In this document: in pieces, positions 1 through 12,031 of the stretch
Position numbering within the stretch: the first letter of the stretch is position 1
Layout of the letters: the number at the start of each line of letters is the position of its first letter
The notes under the pieces: model-generated
Databases searched by the model: none
Told to the model about the DNA's origin: nothing
What the model saw: only the letters and a program-made list of their open reading frames with translations
Source of the DNA: Neurospora tetrasperma FGSC 2508
Taxonomy: Eukaryota; Ascomycota; Sordariomycetes; Sordariales; Sordariaceae
DNA length: 64,000 nucleotides
Assembly: GCF_000213175.1 (NCBI RefSeq)
Contig: NW_009799099.1
Location: forward strand, 4,977,394-5,041,393
Direction of reading: 5' to 3'
Program-made: the position numbers and the translations under genes

Positions 1-1120
1 GCCCAAAGATGTTAGAAGTAGCAGACAGATAGTGTGAATCACACATGTCGACTCTTTAGACTTTTTTTTTCTTTACAAATGAGTCAATGTTAAGAGTCTC
101 CTTCGAAGACGTCTTGTTGAAATGAGTATTTCGTCCAAGTCTTGCTTTCTTCCGTTGTTCTTTAAGCTCAGATTGACTTGTGAGAGGGGAGAATGACAGA
201 GTGGTGTTCAAAGTATCTGGGGTCGCATGTTGCGTAGTTTACGCTAACAGAGACAGACTTGAAGATGCTGGATAATATCGTCGGCTGCTGTTCCGGATTG
301 CTCATGTATAAGCATCATCCGACTCGGCGCCGGCCATGCGGCAGAAAGGTTGTGAAACCATTCATGGTGATCTTGAAATCCCATAACTTTTCTTGATTCA
401 TTATCATTATTACCAAGGACCGCTTCAAAAGACACCCCCCAGAGTAAGGCATCAACTATTGTCAAGGATACCTCGTCTTGAGTCTGTACATGGTGTTGGA
501 AGAAAGAAAGTGGAAGATGAGCCGGTATCATGGCCTGGGCTGTTGGCCGGTGACCATGTTGCGATATGTACCACGCAATTCGCAGAGCCAGTCAGATGTC
601 GTTCCGAGCTGAAACCCGGCCACCAGTTATAAACGCCTTTTTCTGCCCCCCAAGAAATTGAAAGAATAAAAAAAATTTCATGAAGGGTTCGAGAGGGTTC
701 GCAACCTGCATCAACGCAACAGTCGCGGGCTTGAAGGCGTTCTCTTTCTGGTTGGGCTGAGAACGCCTGCACCGCCCGTCTTACCACCGGGCAAAGGATC
801 GCCTTTGGGCATCTACTGGAGCCACGTGAAGCCAGATTTCTTGATGCCTTTTCGCTGCCCAAAGACCCACTGCGTCGACTAATGCAGGTAGGAACCAAAG
901 TACCTTGCAAGGATACCAGTGATGCTCACTCGCTAGTCCCAGCCATCGTCAAAGAGGCCGTTCCGATTGCGACGATGGCCTTCCATTATATGCGCGGTGG
1001 ATGGGGTAACACATTGAACTTGTGCCAAACACCATAGGTACATCCAGCGGGCAATGAACATATCGAATCGGTCACTGGACTGAGCGCCGTACCGTTTGCC
1101 TCGTTCAATGGCAGCAAATC
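1..1120. other. Intergenic, no supported gene
   Basis: This is the DNA downstream of EMC2, up to the left window edge. Short open frames exist on both strands, but none shows a recognisable domain, plausible splice pattern or compositional bias. It probably holds the EMC2 3' UTR and spacer. No tRNA or repeat was seen. Confidence 0.5.
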
Positions 1121-2246
1121 TCACCTCTCAATTCCATTTTGTGAGAGCAGTTCTCGGGCAGCTGCAACCTCACGTTCGTCATAGCCGCGCCAGCCTCTGT
1201 CCTTCAGAGTGCTATGACGGACGATTTCCGATAGCTTGGCGGTCGCAAGCTCATCGAGACGCTCAATTGTCTTGGGATCAGGCAGAGTGAACTCGCCATC
1301 GTCAGTTTGTTTGGCCTGTTTGGCCTGTTCCTTGAGGAGCCTCGTGGTGACCTAGCAGACGGTCAGCATAAATTGTTTTGTTCGCGTATGACGGCTATCG
1401 GAAACTTACCAGCTTCAGCCCATAGTAGCCACGGAGATAGTCGTCGCACAGTTCAATGCTCCGAGCAAACCGCTTGAGCGCCTCGGCCAAGTACTTTTGC
1501 TGCGATCCACCGCCACTTCCCGAAGTCGTGGCAGCCATGTACTGCACCTCTCCCAGTCGTGCATGTATCTAGATGGGCTACATTAGTATAGGGCTTAGGC
1601 TGTTGGGTGAGGGAGGAGCGCATACGTTCCAGGCATTGGGTGACAGAAGGAGGGCCTCTTCCAAGGCGTAGATGGCCTGCGAGTACATTCCTTGTGTGAA
1701 GTAGAGATCCGACAGCTCAGACCAGGCCTCGGCATCGGTTGGGGAGAAGTCGAGGAGTTGTACAAGAGCGGTTGCGGCATCCGAGACGCGACCCATGGAT
1801 CGTAGGAGGGCGATCCGGCGCTTTGTGATAGGCTGTAGATGTAGACATGGCGGGTTAGCAAATCTGCCGTCCGAGAACAGTTGGCGTAAACGGTCATGAC
1901 CCACGAGATTGGTGCTGTTTCCTTCCAGAATGGCATCGTACTGCTTGAGCACCGCTTCCAGCTCTCCGTTGTTCTCGGCCTGGGCCTCGGACAACAGGCC
2001 CCTTAAAGCCATGACTCTCTCATTGTCGGGGCCAAACCGTGCCTCCAGCTGATCCATACATTTTGCGGCCGCTTCATCATCGCCGGTTCGGAGGCACGCT
2101 AGCAGCAGATTTTCGTATGTTGCCCATTGGTCCACAGTCTCGGATGGTGATGACGATCCTTGCAAGACAACGGGGGCTTGCTGTGCGAGTTGGAGAGCTT
2201 CCGAAGGAGGGAGCTTGGCCGGGTTGAAGAGCAGCGAGGGCGCCAT
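1121..2246 (-). CDS. ER membrane protein complex subunit 2 (EMC2), TPR protein
   Basis: EMC2 is the cytosolic TPR scaffold of the ER membrane protein complex, which inserts tail-anchored and polytopic proteins into the ER membrane. I read four exons on the minus strand: 1905-2246, 1626-1832, 1410-1568 and 1121-1351, giving 312 aa. The introns (72, 57 and 58 bp) have GTGGGT, GTATGC and GTAAGT donors and CTACAG, ATCTAG and GCTAG acceptors, and the first has a TGCTAAC branch site. The first intron is a multiple of three without a stop, so it can be mistaken for coding sequence. The ATG at 2246 is chosen because it opens MAPSLLFNPAKL, typical of the family; a longer frame upstream lacks support. 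TPR-like helices (ITKRRIALLRSMGR, AEAWSELSDLYF) lie mid-protein, and the length fits fungal EMC2. It is divergently placed to the AP-3 delta gene. Confidence 0.9.
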
Positions 2247-3236
2247 TGTGTATATTCGATATAGTGGTCGGGGTTCGAGCCGGACCAAGAATCACGTCGC
2301 TCGTTAAGCTTGAAGGGGACCAATATGTCGTGACTTGTAAACAGCTGAATGACAAGTGGAATTGGCGCAAGTATGATGGAGGCAATCCGAAGTCTCGGCT
2401 TAAGCTTGTGGTCTGGAAGCTGACGTCAAATGGTGGAAGAGGAGAAGTTGATGGCCGGGGAAAGCTTCAATCCACTTCGCTGGCGTCAATCTGTACAATG
2501 CTGGACGCTGGTAGACGTCGCGCGGCGAGCACTGCAAGCTGGAGCTGAATGCCCGCCCAGGCACTGGATGGGTAGGTGGGGCAAGCATGCCTGGAGCTCC
2601 TCGTTTGGAGCTCTCACTGTGTCATAGCTGCTCTTTCAGCGGTAAAACAGCTGGACAGACAGTGCAATCTGGGGTTTTAGGGGACAGTCGCAAACTGTAC
2701 CTACCATCCTCACCTCAAAGCACAGGCAGGCAGAGACGGGAGGTCAGTCGGGCAGTTCAGCCAGTGACGTGAGATAGCACGACCAGGACGGGGAGGGTGC
2801 CACATTGTGAACCCACCACGGACATCGGATCTCCAGCAGCAGCGTCGTTGACGGCCATTGCGTTTCCAAACCAAGATCCGTCAAGCGTGTCTCGACGACG
2901 ACGACGACAAGTAACCCAAACGGCGTGACGACGAGAAGCGCATTTGCTTACAACCCTCGACCCGGGTGGCGCCCACAGCATCTCCCAGCTCCCCAACTAC
3001 GGCCGCGGCAAGATGCGTCGAGTTGCGGTTCAGTCCAGACACAGCAACACCTCGTCCCCGTCGCCTCGCTATACCTCCAGCTTGTATTAAACTTGTAACC
3101 ACTTTCGATTCCTGTCACCAAGTCCTCACGCGAACCGATTGCTACCCGTTGCGCCGCCAGCGTCAAGTCTCCCCAACTTCGATATAATACTCACAACACT
3201 GGGAACATCGCCAGTTGGGCCACCACAACCGCAACC
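2247..3236. promoter_or_regulatory. Shared upstream region of EMC2 and AP-3 delta
   Basis: About 990 bp separates the two divergent start codons. No coding frame in it is convincing. It must contain both promoters and 5' UTRs. I see no clear TATA box; the right half (2760-3230) is rich in short CGA/GAC runs and pyrimidine stretches, as in many housekeeping fungal leaders. Confidence 0.5.
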
Positions 3237-6200
3237 ATGTGCGTCAAGCTCCGGCTTCCGTCTGCACGATTCGACTTAGCTGATGCCCCCCTAGGTTCGA
3301 AAAGTCGCTGTACGACCTCATCCGAGGTCTGCGTAACCACAAGGGAAACGAAAAGGAGTACATCCAGAACTGTCTGAAAGAATGTCGTTCCGAGATCAAA
3401 AGCCAAGACATGGGTTCGTCCCTCTTATGTTGTTGCGCCCGTTGCTTTCGCTAACACATGCGCAAAGATGTCAAGGCCACGGCCCTCCTCAAGATCATCT
3501 ACCTCGAGATGAACGGCCATGACATGTCGTGGGCTTCCTTCCATGTCCTCGAGGTCATGTCCTCGCCAAAATACCACCAGAAGCGCGTTGGATATCTCGG
3601 CGCCGTCCAGAGCTTCAAGACCGATACCGAAGTGCTCATGCTAGCCACCAACCTCCTCAAGAAGGACCTCTCGGCCTCCTCCCCGATCGTCATCTCACTT
3701 CCCATTGCTGCGCTCCCGCATATCATCACGCCCTCCCTTGCCCTTTCCGTACTAGCAGACCTACTGCCGCGTCTCAGTCACTCGCATTCGGCTATTAGGA
3801 AGAAGACCATTGTTACACTATACAGACTAGCCCTGGTATACCCAGAGACCCTCCGAGCAGCATGGCCAAAAATCAAGGAGCGACTTATGGACAAGCACGA
3901 GGATCCGAGCGTGACAGCAGCCATTGTGAACGTGGTGTGTGAACTCGGCTGGCGGAGACCCCAGGATTTCTTGCCCCTGGCTCCGCGCCTGTTCGAGCTC
4001 TTGGTAGATGGGGGTAACAACTGGATGGCGATAAAGTTGATCAAACTGGTAGGAAGAAACCCGGATTTCCCACTCAACGGCCTCTTTGCTAACTTGCTCA
4101 GTTTGCGACCCTCACCCCTCTAGAACCGCGTCTCGTTCGCAAGCTTCTGCCGCCCCTGACCGATCTGATCCGAACAACGCCGGCAATGTCCCTGTTATAC
4201 GAATGTATCAATGGCATCATACAAGGAGGAATCCTTGGAGACTCGGAAGATGATGGCAGGGAGGAGATTGCTAGTCTGTGCGTTTCAAAGCTTCGTGGCA
4301 TGATTACTTTCAACGGCGATGCCAACTGTGAGTGCCTTTACCTCTTGCCTTTGTCTGTACAATTCTCACCATGTTATTCGCCCAGTGAAATATGTGGCTC
4401 TGTTGGCCTTCAACAGAATCGTGGTCACGCACCCGTTCCTTGTTGCCCAACAAGAGGACGTGATCATGGAGTGCATCGACAGCGAAGACATAACCATCAG
4501 GATCAAGGCCCTAGACCTGGTACAAGGGATGGTCAGCAGCGATAACCTGGTATCCATTGTCAGCCGGCTTATGAGGCAGCTGAAAACGTCCACAAACCCG
4601 AACAATGATCAGTTGGATGATCTGTCAACCGACTCGAGTGAAGAGATGGGCGCTGAACGACGGTCCAGGAAACGAGATGAGGCTCCTCCTCTCCCCGAAG
4701 ACTATACGATTGACGTTATTGGCAGGATCCTCAAGATGTGCTCGCAGAACAACTACTCGAGTGTGGTCGACTTTGACTGGTACATTGACGTACTAACACA
4801 ACTTATCCGGATTGCTCCGGCGTCTCGTAAGGAGGTTGACTCGGGCGGCATGGCACTGGGGCCGAAATCTACCACGGCCGATATTTCGGAGAGTATTGGT
4901 AATGAGCTGAGAAACGTGGCCGTCAAGGTGAAAGCAGTGAGAGCTGCCGCTGTCCGGGCTGCCGAGCTTATAATTGCAAAGCTATCGATGGAGACCACGT
5001 CACACCAAGTGATATCAGGTTCACTGAAGCCTGTTGCCTGGATCGCCGGAGAATACGCAAATCTGCTCTCAAATCCAAGCGACACACTCAATCACCTGTT
5101 ACAGTTAATACCGCGTATCAGACCCTCCGAGGTTCTCGCAACCTGCCTGCAGGCCTCCATGAAGTTGTTCGCACTGATTGCTGGTAACGACCAAACATAC
5201 TGGACAGCAGAACGAAAGTCCATGGTATCTCTGCTCATGGCGCGAGTCATCCATACATACGAGCCCCTAGTGCTTCATCCATCTCTTGAAGTCCAGGAAC
5301 GCGCGATTGAGTTTACCGAGCTCCTGAAGCTCACCGCCGAGGCAGCATCGGCACAGGCGTCATCAACGGACGAACTCGAGCAAGACCCGCCCCTCCTTCT
5401 CACACAAGCGATACCCTCTCTCTTCCAGGGTTGGGAGCTAAACTCCGTCGCAGTTGGCGCTCAGCTGAATGTCCCGATGCCGGAGGGCCTAGACCTGGAC
5501 GAACCTATTCATTCTAACCTCAGCAGCCTGCTGGCGCAAGCAGACTCATTGATGCTTCCCATCCAGGAAGACGACGAATTCTCAGCTTACTACAACGAAA
5601 AGGCAGCACCAACCAGCATCTCCAGCGAGCCAGCAATAAATAGACTACGGGACGCTCCCGAGACGACATCCGGCTCCTACCAGCAAGCGACAGAGGATAG
5701 CTACCTCGACGCAGACATCATCGCCCGTCGCAAGGCTGAACGAGCAGAGCGCAACCGTGACGACCCTTTCTACATTGGCGACCTAGGCAGTCCCTCTCGC
5801 TCACAAGGCACTTCCACCCCAATACACAACATTCTGCAAAACGAAAACGGCCCCGACCTCGACATCGACTCCATCCCCATTATGAAGCTCGACCTTGGCG
5901 CCATCAGCTCCTCCGGTGTCGGCGGCGCTCCCGGAACACCCCAGCGATCCAAGGCACCCAAATCACGCCCACAAATCGTCGTCGCCGCAGACGAAACACT
6001 CGTCGGCAGCCGTCCCTCCACCCCGCGGACGGGAAGCCAGCATGACTCGGACGCGGATCCATCTAGCGCTAGCGCCAAGTCCCGCGCAGCACGGAAGCTC
6101 AAGCAATCCCTTTTGCAGGTGGATTCCAGCCACTTGCGCAACCTCAGCCTCGAAGCCAGCCATTCTGAGGATTCTGGTGGTGCTCTCCCGCACGAGAAGC

Positions 6201-6640
6201 TAGCGGAGACAGACGCGGAAATGGCCAAGGCCATGAAGGAAGTCCAGCGGTTGAGGCTGGAGATGCAGAGGGCTAATGAGAGGATACACGTCGCTCAAGG
6301 GGTGCCGACAGAAGGGGTGGTGGTGAAGAGCAAGAAGAAGAAGGAGGGGAAGAAGGCCAAGTCCAAGTCGAAATCGGAAGAAGATGGTGCTGGGGCTGGT
6401 AAAGATGAGAAGGAGAAGAAGGTGGTGAAGAAGAAGAAAAAGAAGGCGGAGACGGACGCGGCAGAGGGAGGGGAAGGGGAAGGAGGACCAGTGGGTGGAG
6501 AGGGAGAGGGAGAGGCGGTGATTGCTGTAAAAAAGAAGGAGAAAGAAAAGGTAAAGAAGAAGAAGCCGAAGAGGATTATACAGCTTGGTGACGAGGATGA
6601 TGCTGGGGCTGGAGCTAGAGCTGAAGCTGGTGAGCCATAG
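3237..6640 (+). CDS. AP-3 complex subunit delta (delta adaptin)
   Basis: This is the large delta subunit of the AP-3 clathrin-adaptor-like complex, which sorts cargo from the Golgi or endosome to the vacuole. I read five exons: 3237-3238, 3295-3413, 3468-4048, 4102-4327 and 4386-6640, giving 1060 aa. The first exon holds only AT of the start codon; splicing to 3295 gives MFEKSLYDLIRGLRNHKG, the conserved adaptin start. Residues from about 1 to 600 form the Adaptin_N alpha-solenoid, with landmarks ATALLKIIYLEMNGHDMSWA and KRVGYLGAVQSF. A later conserved patch reads RRKAERAERNRDDPFYIGDL. The last roughly 130 residues are Lys/Glu/Gly low complexity from a purine-rich tract at 6330-6640, after a coiled-coil stretch. 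The introns are 53-58 bp. Confidence 0.93.
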
Positions 6641-6994
6641 GTTACAGGCGAGTCACAAAGTGGAGGGGATAAATAGAGTACTGAGGTCAATTAATGGTTA
6701 TCAACTGCCTGTATGAACGTTCCTTTGGTGGGACTCAAAGTGAGATTGACAATCTGCTTTGAGAGACGATACTGTCAAAAAGAACAAGCAAACAGAACTG
6801 ACCACTCCTCGCCCAATTGTGGAGAAGTCCTCAATAAAGGCAGATAGGGAAAAGTTGACAGATATTCACAGAAGCAAAACATAAAGGTCACCTTTCACGT
6901 CTTGAATCATATCAACATTCATTATCGAGTTACAAGGGCGAATCATAGCCATATATATACTTTATATCCAAAATATAGGTATCATACCATCTCA
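6641..6994. other. Convergent 3' spacer
   Basis: This spacer lies between the stop codons of the AP-3 delta gene (plus) and the LCCL gene (minus). It is AT-rich, with ATATATATAC near 6951, and presumably carries both 3' UTRs. No gene is visible. Confidence 0.5.
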
Positions 6995-9109
6995 TCAAGC
7001 TAACCTCTTCCTCCCCTCCTCCTCCTCCCCAACCACCCCCATAGAACCCCTCTTCTTCACCCTCGACGGCCCCGGAGCCATGGCAATCCACTCCCCCTCC
7101 CTCGTCCACACCCCCGCCTTGGTATAATCCTCGCTCTTGTACCCTTGCATCCACGCAAACCTAAAATACTCATTATCTCTCCCAACTTCCTCTCCCTCCC
7201 TTGTCCAAGTAAAGTTAGAGGGCGCATTCTTGTCGAACTCATCATCGCTAAAATACGTCCTGAACCGTTCTACATCGTTCACCAGCACGCTGATCCCATC
7301 GTAGATCCTCCCCGGCGGCTTGCCCCACGTAAAGGTGATGCTGGAAATATTCGTCCCCAGTGAGATCACGGGCGCGGCGAGGGCTGGCAGGGGAGATCCC
7401 AGCTGGGCATCTCCCTGCAGCGCGTAAGCCGTTTGCAGGACGGGATCCCACCCCCAGCGGGCGATGCCGTTGATGAATAACCCGACTAGCAAGCCTTGAT
7501 AGAGCAGCGACGGACGGGTTTGCATGCTTGTTCCTGGAAGTAAGAGAAGAGCGAGGATGTAATGGTGGATGCGCAGCTTGAGGTCCGGCAGGATTACGCA
7601 GAGGATCAGACCGGCGCCGACGAGGGTGTAGAACTTGAGGTAGCGAACTAGTCGACCTTCCTGCCGGAAGAACCAGACCTGCGAGGCCGTGATGATGGTC
7701 AAAACGACGATGATGATGGCGAGGGCGGCCCGCGCACCGGGCTGTTGTTGCAGATCGTGAGGTGTGAGACGCTGGATGGGGATGAAATCGAAGGTGTAAT
7801 TCGTCAGAGCGCCGACCCAGCAGCCGCCAAGCCAGAGGACGGTTTTCTCGAACTGTGCCGTCAGGCCGGTTAAGGAGCGGCGAATGCCCATGTGGTCGTA
7901 CATGACCCAGGCGACGAGGATGGCCGGGAGGAAGGAGCCGAGCTCGCGCGAGATGAGGGAAGGGACATCGGTGATGTTGGCCGGGTCGGTAGCCAGGCCA
8001 ACGGTCCAATAGATGCCTGTGAAGACGGGGAAGAAGAAGAGGGTGGGGGAAGTGATCAACACCGAAAGTACGCTGGAAAAGACCACAGAGATGGCGAGGA
8101 GCGCCCAGCGCATGTCCTTAGCTGAGCATTGGACGCCCTCCTCAAATGTAAAAGACAGCGGGAAGTAGGAATCGAAGGGGATGCTCTCGATTCCGTTCCG
8201 GTAGGAGCTGCTGAAATTCCTCTGCGTCCCGATCAAGCGCACGACACCACAGCCGCCGTGCGCGTTTGACACAACGCCGGCATGGACGGCAGAGCCGCAG
8301 AGGTAGGAGTCACCACGGTAGACTGGAATGATATCGTTCCCTGTTGCTGGCGGGCCACCAACAACCAGAGGCCTGTATACAACCTCCTGGTCACCCACAG
8401 CGCGCGGGTTCAAGGCCTGGTAACTTGCACAGTTGGCAGGACACTTGAAGGCAAAGCCCGAATCGGTGAAGGGCCGGCATTGCATGCCATTGAGTCCGCA
8501 ACCATTGTCCATGTTCCAGTAAGCCGCGCCACAGCCAATCGAAACGGGTCTGCCCCATCCGGGAATCTCGTCCACATCTAACTCTTTGCGCATGACCAAG
8601 GCGAAGGTGATGATCCATATGGCAATCCAGAAGAACAGTAGCCACAGCCTATGCCTCAACCGTGGGAACTTCTTCTCCAGGAGCAGGATAGGCGCATACT
8701 GGACGTTGGGAAACAGTGGCTTGATGCGGAACCGCTGAGGAGTGGCAGGGCCGTGGGCCCATCGAATAACGGCGACAATGGAGCGCCGGACGGGATATGG
8801 TACCCATTTCCACCTCTTCCATGAGCCGGCGTCCTGGATGAATCGGGGAGTAGGCGGAGAGCTGTCGGCCTCGAGGGCTTCGACGAGGGTTATTTCGGGA
8901 AGTGGTGCGTCGGGGTGGTCGGTCGCAATGAGTATCGTTGCGCTGTTGGCAACGTTCGGAGTGCCGGTGCCGCTGCTGGAACTGCTACTGCTGGCGCTGT
9001 TGTCTGAACCGGAGGAGGAAGAGAGGCTCTCGAGATCTTGAACCTGGGGTACCTGATGTGCTTGGTGGGCTGATTTGGGGGACGTCGCCCCGTCTTGGGT
9101 TCCCACCAT
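6995..9109 (-). CDS. LCCL-domain multi-spanning membrane protein
   Basis: A single-exon frame of 704 aa. Residues 1-100 are Ser-rich and disordered. A first membrane helix lies at about 154-173 (RLWLLFFWIAIWIITFALVM). It is followed by a Cys-rich luminal segment with an LCCL domain at about 219-312, recognised by FAFKCPANCA and YLCGSAVHAGVV and a late GGCGVVRL. Roughly seven more hydrophobic helices follow from residue 335 to about 560, then a soluble tail with N-glycosylation-type NFT/NIS sites and a basic end. This LCCL plus multi-TM layout is known from fungi; its function is not established, and extracellular or luminal lipid or polysaccharide contact is only a guess. The start at 9109 gives the full Ser-rich N-terminus. 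Confidence 0.8.
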   Translation of the reverse strand: MVGTQDGATSPKSAHQAHQVPQVQDLESLSSSSGSDNSASSSSSSSGTGTPNVANSATILIATDHPDAPLPEITLVEALEADSSPPTPRFIQDAGSWKRWKWVPYPVRRSIVAVIRWAHGPATPQRFRIKPLFPNVQYAPILLLEKKFPRLRHRLWLLFFWIAIWIITFALVMRKELDVDEIPGWGRPVSIGCGAAYWNMDNGCGLNGMQCRPFTDSGFAFKCPANCASYQALNPRAVGDQEVVYRPLVVGGPPATGNDIIPVYRGDSYLCGSAVHAGVVSNAHGGCGVVRLIGTQRNFSSSYRNGIESIPFDSYFPLSFTFEEGVQCSAKDMRWALLAISVVFSSVLSVLITSPTLFFFPVFTGIYWTVGLATDPANITDVPSLISRELGSFLPAILVAWVMYDHMGIRRSLTGLTAQFEKTVLWLGGCWVGALTNYTFDFIPIQRLTPHDLQQQPGARAALAIIIVVLTIITASQVWFFRQEGRLVRYLKFYTLVGAGLILCVILPDLKLRIHHYILALLLLPGTSMQTRPSLLYQGLLVGLFINGIARWGWDPVLQTAYALQGDAQLGSPLPALAAPVISLGTNISSITFTWGKPPGRIYDGISVLVNDVERFRTYFSDDEFDKNAPSNFTWTREGEEVGRDNEYFRFAWMQGYKSEDYTKAGVWTREGEWIAMAPGPSRVKKRGSMGVVGEEEEGRKRLA

Positions 9110-10474
9110 GACTTTTTCTCGTGTATGTTTCTGTGTATCGAATTGAATTTTTCGTATATGTATAGTGAAATGCTGAGATGGCTTCGGAGACCTTGATGGA
9201 CCGCGTGGAGACTAGTACCGTTCCAAGCAAGCTATGACGAAACGCATCAAAACAAAACAAGTAAAAGTCAACAAGATAATTGAAGTTCGCGATAAGCGAT
9301 GGGGGGTTATCAATGCAGTTGAACCGCAAAACAACAAGATAAACAAAGCATCTGCGATCCGCGAGTGTATGAGACTATGTTCAACATGAAGTGAACAAAG
9401 ATGGGAAAAGGGAAACAAGACGGACGGAACAAGGCAAAATGAAGGGATGTATACTAAGGCTACTTGTGTCTTGGAGCCAAGTTGATGCGCAAGGTGCCTT
9501 TGCCGGATGCACCGCTTTGGGCGACCCGAGGCCGCAGTGGCCGGATAAGACGGTGCCCGGTTCAGTTCGGTTTCTCTTCGAAACACTGGCCGTGATTGGC
9601 ACGCACGGACCTGGAAGAAGTTGAATCACAGGCCTGGCAGGGCAGAATGGGACGTGTCGTCGATCATTGCCAATCGGTCCCTGCAGCTCGACCTGTTCGT
9701 CATGGCGGAGATGTCATTACATATGTATCTCGGCGTCCGATCTGGATCACTTCAAAGTGTCTTGTTAATCATACCTACCTCTAAGGTATCATTTGGTGAT
9801 GTGTGGATAATGTCGACGGCCGCCGTATCAAAGTTTCCATAGTTATCACTCTCAACAACACTAAAACATTGACACCCCGACGGCAGGCGAGACACAGACG
9901 CAGCGGGAGCGCCAGGCACCACACCCACTGACACTAAACAAGAGAGGCGGGGCGGGACGAGAGGGGCTCTTGAGTCAAGCCCCAGGGACCCGAGAGATCC
10001 AGAACCCCACCTTCCCTTCAGCTTTGCCAAGGCGAGGCGGTTCTAGCACCTGAGTTACAGGGAACAGCCCCTGTGCACCCCTCACTCCAGGTGGTCCTTA
10101 ACAGCTTGGCGGAGCAGAACGGTGAACCACTGCGTAAAAGATACGCAAATACCGTTATTGGAAAGGAAGGCTTGCTAAGGTACACAGACACTGCGCGAAC
10201 CATCACCAACGGAACTGGCCGATGTAACAAAAACTCCAGAACTGCGTATCACGAAATTTTGAGACTGTAGAAACCACCTAACCTTGAGGGTGAGACCAGA
10301 CAAAAATTTGAAAAGAGTCTTGGAGACCTCTCATCACCATAACATCAAAAGAGGTCATTGCGTTTGCCGCTTCCATAGCCTGAAAATTTCAGGTCCCAGC
10401 ATCCATCCCAACACCTCACCTCACTCCAGTATCAAAACTTCCTCTCTCCACCAAGAGGGGTCCATTCAGAAAAG
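9110..10474. promoter_or_regulatory. Shared upstream region of the LCCL gene and QTRT2
   Basis: About 1.36 kb between divergent starts. No supported coding region. The side near QTRT2 (10320-10470) is a CT-rich leader with repeated CACCTCA-like segments; the side near the LCCL gene is AT-rich (GTATATGTATAG at about 9155). No TATA call is made. Confidence 0.45.
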
Positions 10475-12031
10475 ATGTCGAGTGATGGACATGAACCAAC
10501 AGCCATGACCTTTGAACTGCTCAAGACCGCCGTTAAGGATGGCGGTGCCAGACTCGGTCGTTTGGCCTTTCCAGGTCGTCGGACTGTTGACACTCCCAAC
10601 TTCTTCGGCCTCACTTCGAGAGGTGTCATCCCTCACGTAACCCCCGACAATGTTGAGAAACACTTGCTCACCAATGGCACATATATGGCCTTGGAGGACT
10701 GTAGGTCGTAATTTTTCCACATTTGGAAATCTTGTTTTAACCATGTTCCAGTTATCGAGCGCCCGCAGCAATACATGACCCGTTCACCTCCCGTCTATGA
10801 GACTCCCTCGCCCAACAACAAGCCTCTTCAGAGCTTCACAGCCATGCCCTCCTCCATCATCACCGTTCTCGGTTCCCGGAGGATTCCCGCAGTCGCCGCC
10901 CCCATGGGCAACACCAACCAGTCCATCTCCGTCTTCACCTCCACCGGCTTCCAAGCCGTCACCACAAAGCAGTACATCAACGCCATCCAGACTCTCAACC
11001 CCGACATTGCCATTCCTCTCGCCGACCTCACCCACAAGACCAGCGCGCCCACCTCCAAGCGCGCCCTCCGCATGGCCGAGCGCACCGACGACTGGATCAA
11101 GGAGTGGTTCATGGAGATGTACGGCCGAAACAAGGAGCCCTCCAAAATCGCAACCTTCGCCCCCGTCCTTCCCATCAGCTACTCCATCCAATGGGAGTAT
11201 CTCGAGCGTCTCTCCGAAGAGCATCAGTCCAACCCCTCTGTTCTCTCCGGCCTAGCCGTCTACGATGCCGACCTGATCCCCGACATCTCCTCCTCCTACC
11301 AGAACCTCGACACCCTGCCCCGCTTGGCTCTCTCCACGCCCTCCAACCCCCACCAAGTCCTCCGCCAGCTTTCCTTGGGAATGGACATTTTCCTCCTTCC
11401 CTTCCTCTCGACCGCCTCCGACGCCGGCATCGCTTTGTCCTTTACGTTTCCCCCACCTTCCTCCGAGTCTTCAGACCTTTTGCCCTTGGGCATCGACATG
11501 TCCTCCCCCGAGCACGCCATCTCCCTCCAGCCCCTGACCGAATCCTGCACCTGCTACGCCTGCACCACGCACCACCGTGCTTTTGTTCAGCACTTGCTTT
11601 GCGCCAGAGAAATGCTGGGTTGGACGCTGTTGCAAATTCACAACCACGCCGTGCTGGCTTCCTTTTTTGCTTCCATCCGCGAGGCGCTGGCCGACGGTAC
11701 CTTTGAGGAGAAGGCGAGGCAGTTTGCGTTGAGGTATGAACCCGAGATCCCTCAAGGGTTGGGAGAGAGGCCGAGGGCAAGGGGGTATCACTTTAAGAGC
11801 GAGGGACCGGGTGAGCAAAAGAGGAATAGACCTGCTTGGAGCAAGCTTGATGGTGAGAAGAAGATTGAGGACAAGGTTGCGGATCTGAGGATAGAGGATG
11901 AGCAGAACGGTACTTCGGGTTTGGGGTCGGGTATGGATTCGGTGGCCGAGACGCCGTTGGTGCCGGATGAGAATGCTGATGCGAAGGATTTGGAGGAGAT
12001 GGGGTTTGCAGAGAAGGCGGAAAACAAATGA
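10475..12031 (+). CDS. QTRT2: Queuine tRNA-ribosyltransferase accessory subunit 2
   Basis: This is the non-catalytic partner of eukaryotic tRNA-guanine transglycosylase, which swaps G34 for queuine in GUN-anticodon tRNAs (Asp, Asn, His, Tyr). Two exons, 10475-10700 and 10752-12031, with a 51-bp intron, give 501 aa. The N-terminus carries ARLGRLAFPGRRTVDTPNFF and later AAPMGNTNQSISVFTSTGFQ. The zinc site of the family is present: C341, C343 and C346 in CTCYAC, then H372 exactly 26 residues on, in QIHNH. The C-terminal 100 residues are charged and probably disordered. The fungus presumably salvages queuine, since eukaryotes do not make it; the catalytic subunit must lie elsewhere. The ATG follows a CT-rich leader (CCATTCAGAAAAG). 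Confidence 0.9.

Noticed and set aside
452-910. 152-codon minus-strand frame beyond the EMC2 stop
   Set aside because: No recognisable motif, odd Cys/Ser/Arg mix, no splice sites or promoter context.
2265-2290. GGGGTTCGAGCC resembling a Pol III B box near the EMC2 start
   Set aside because: The flanking five bases do not pair and no cloverleaf can be formed.
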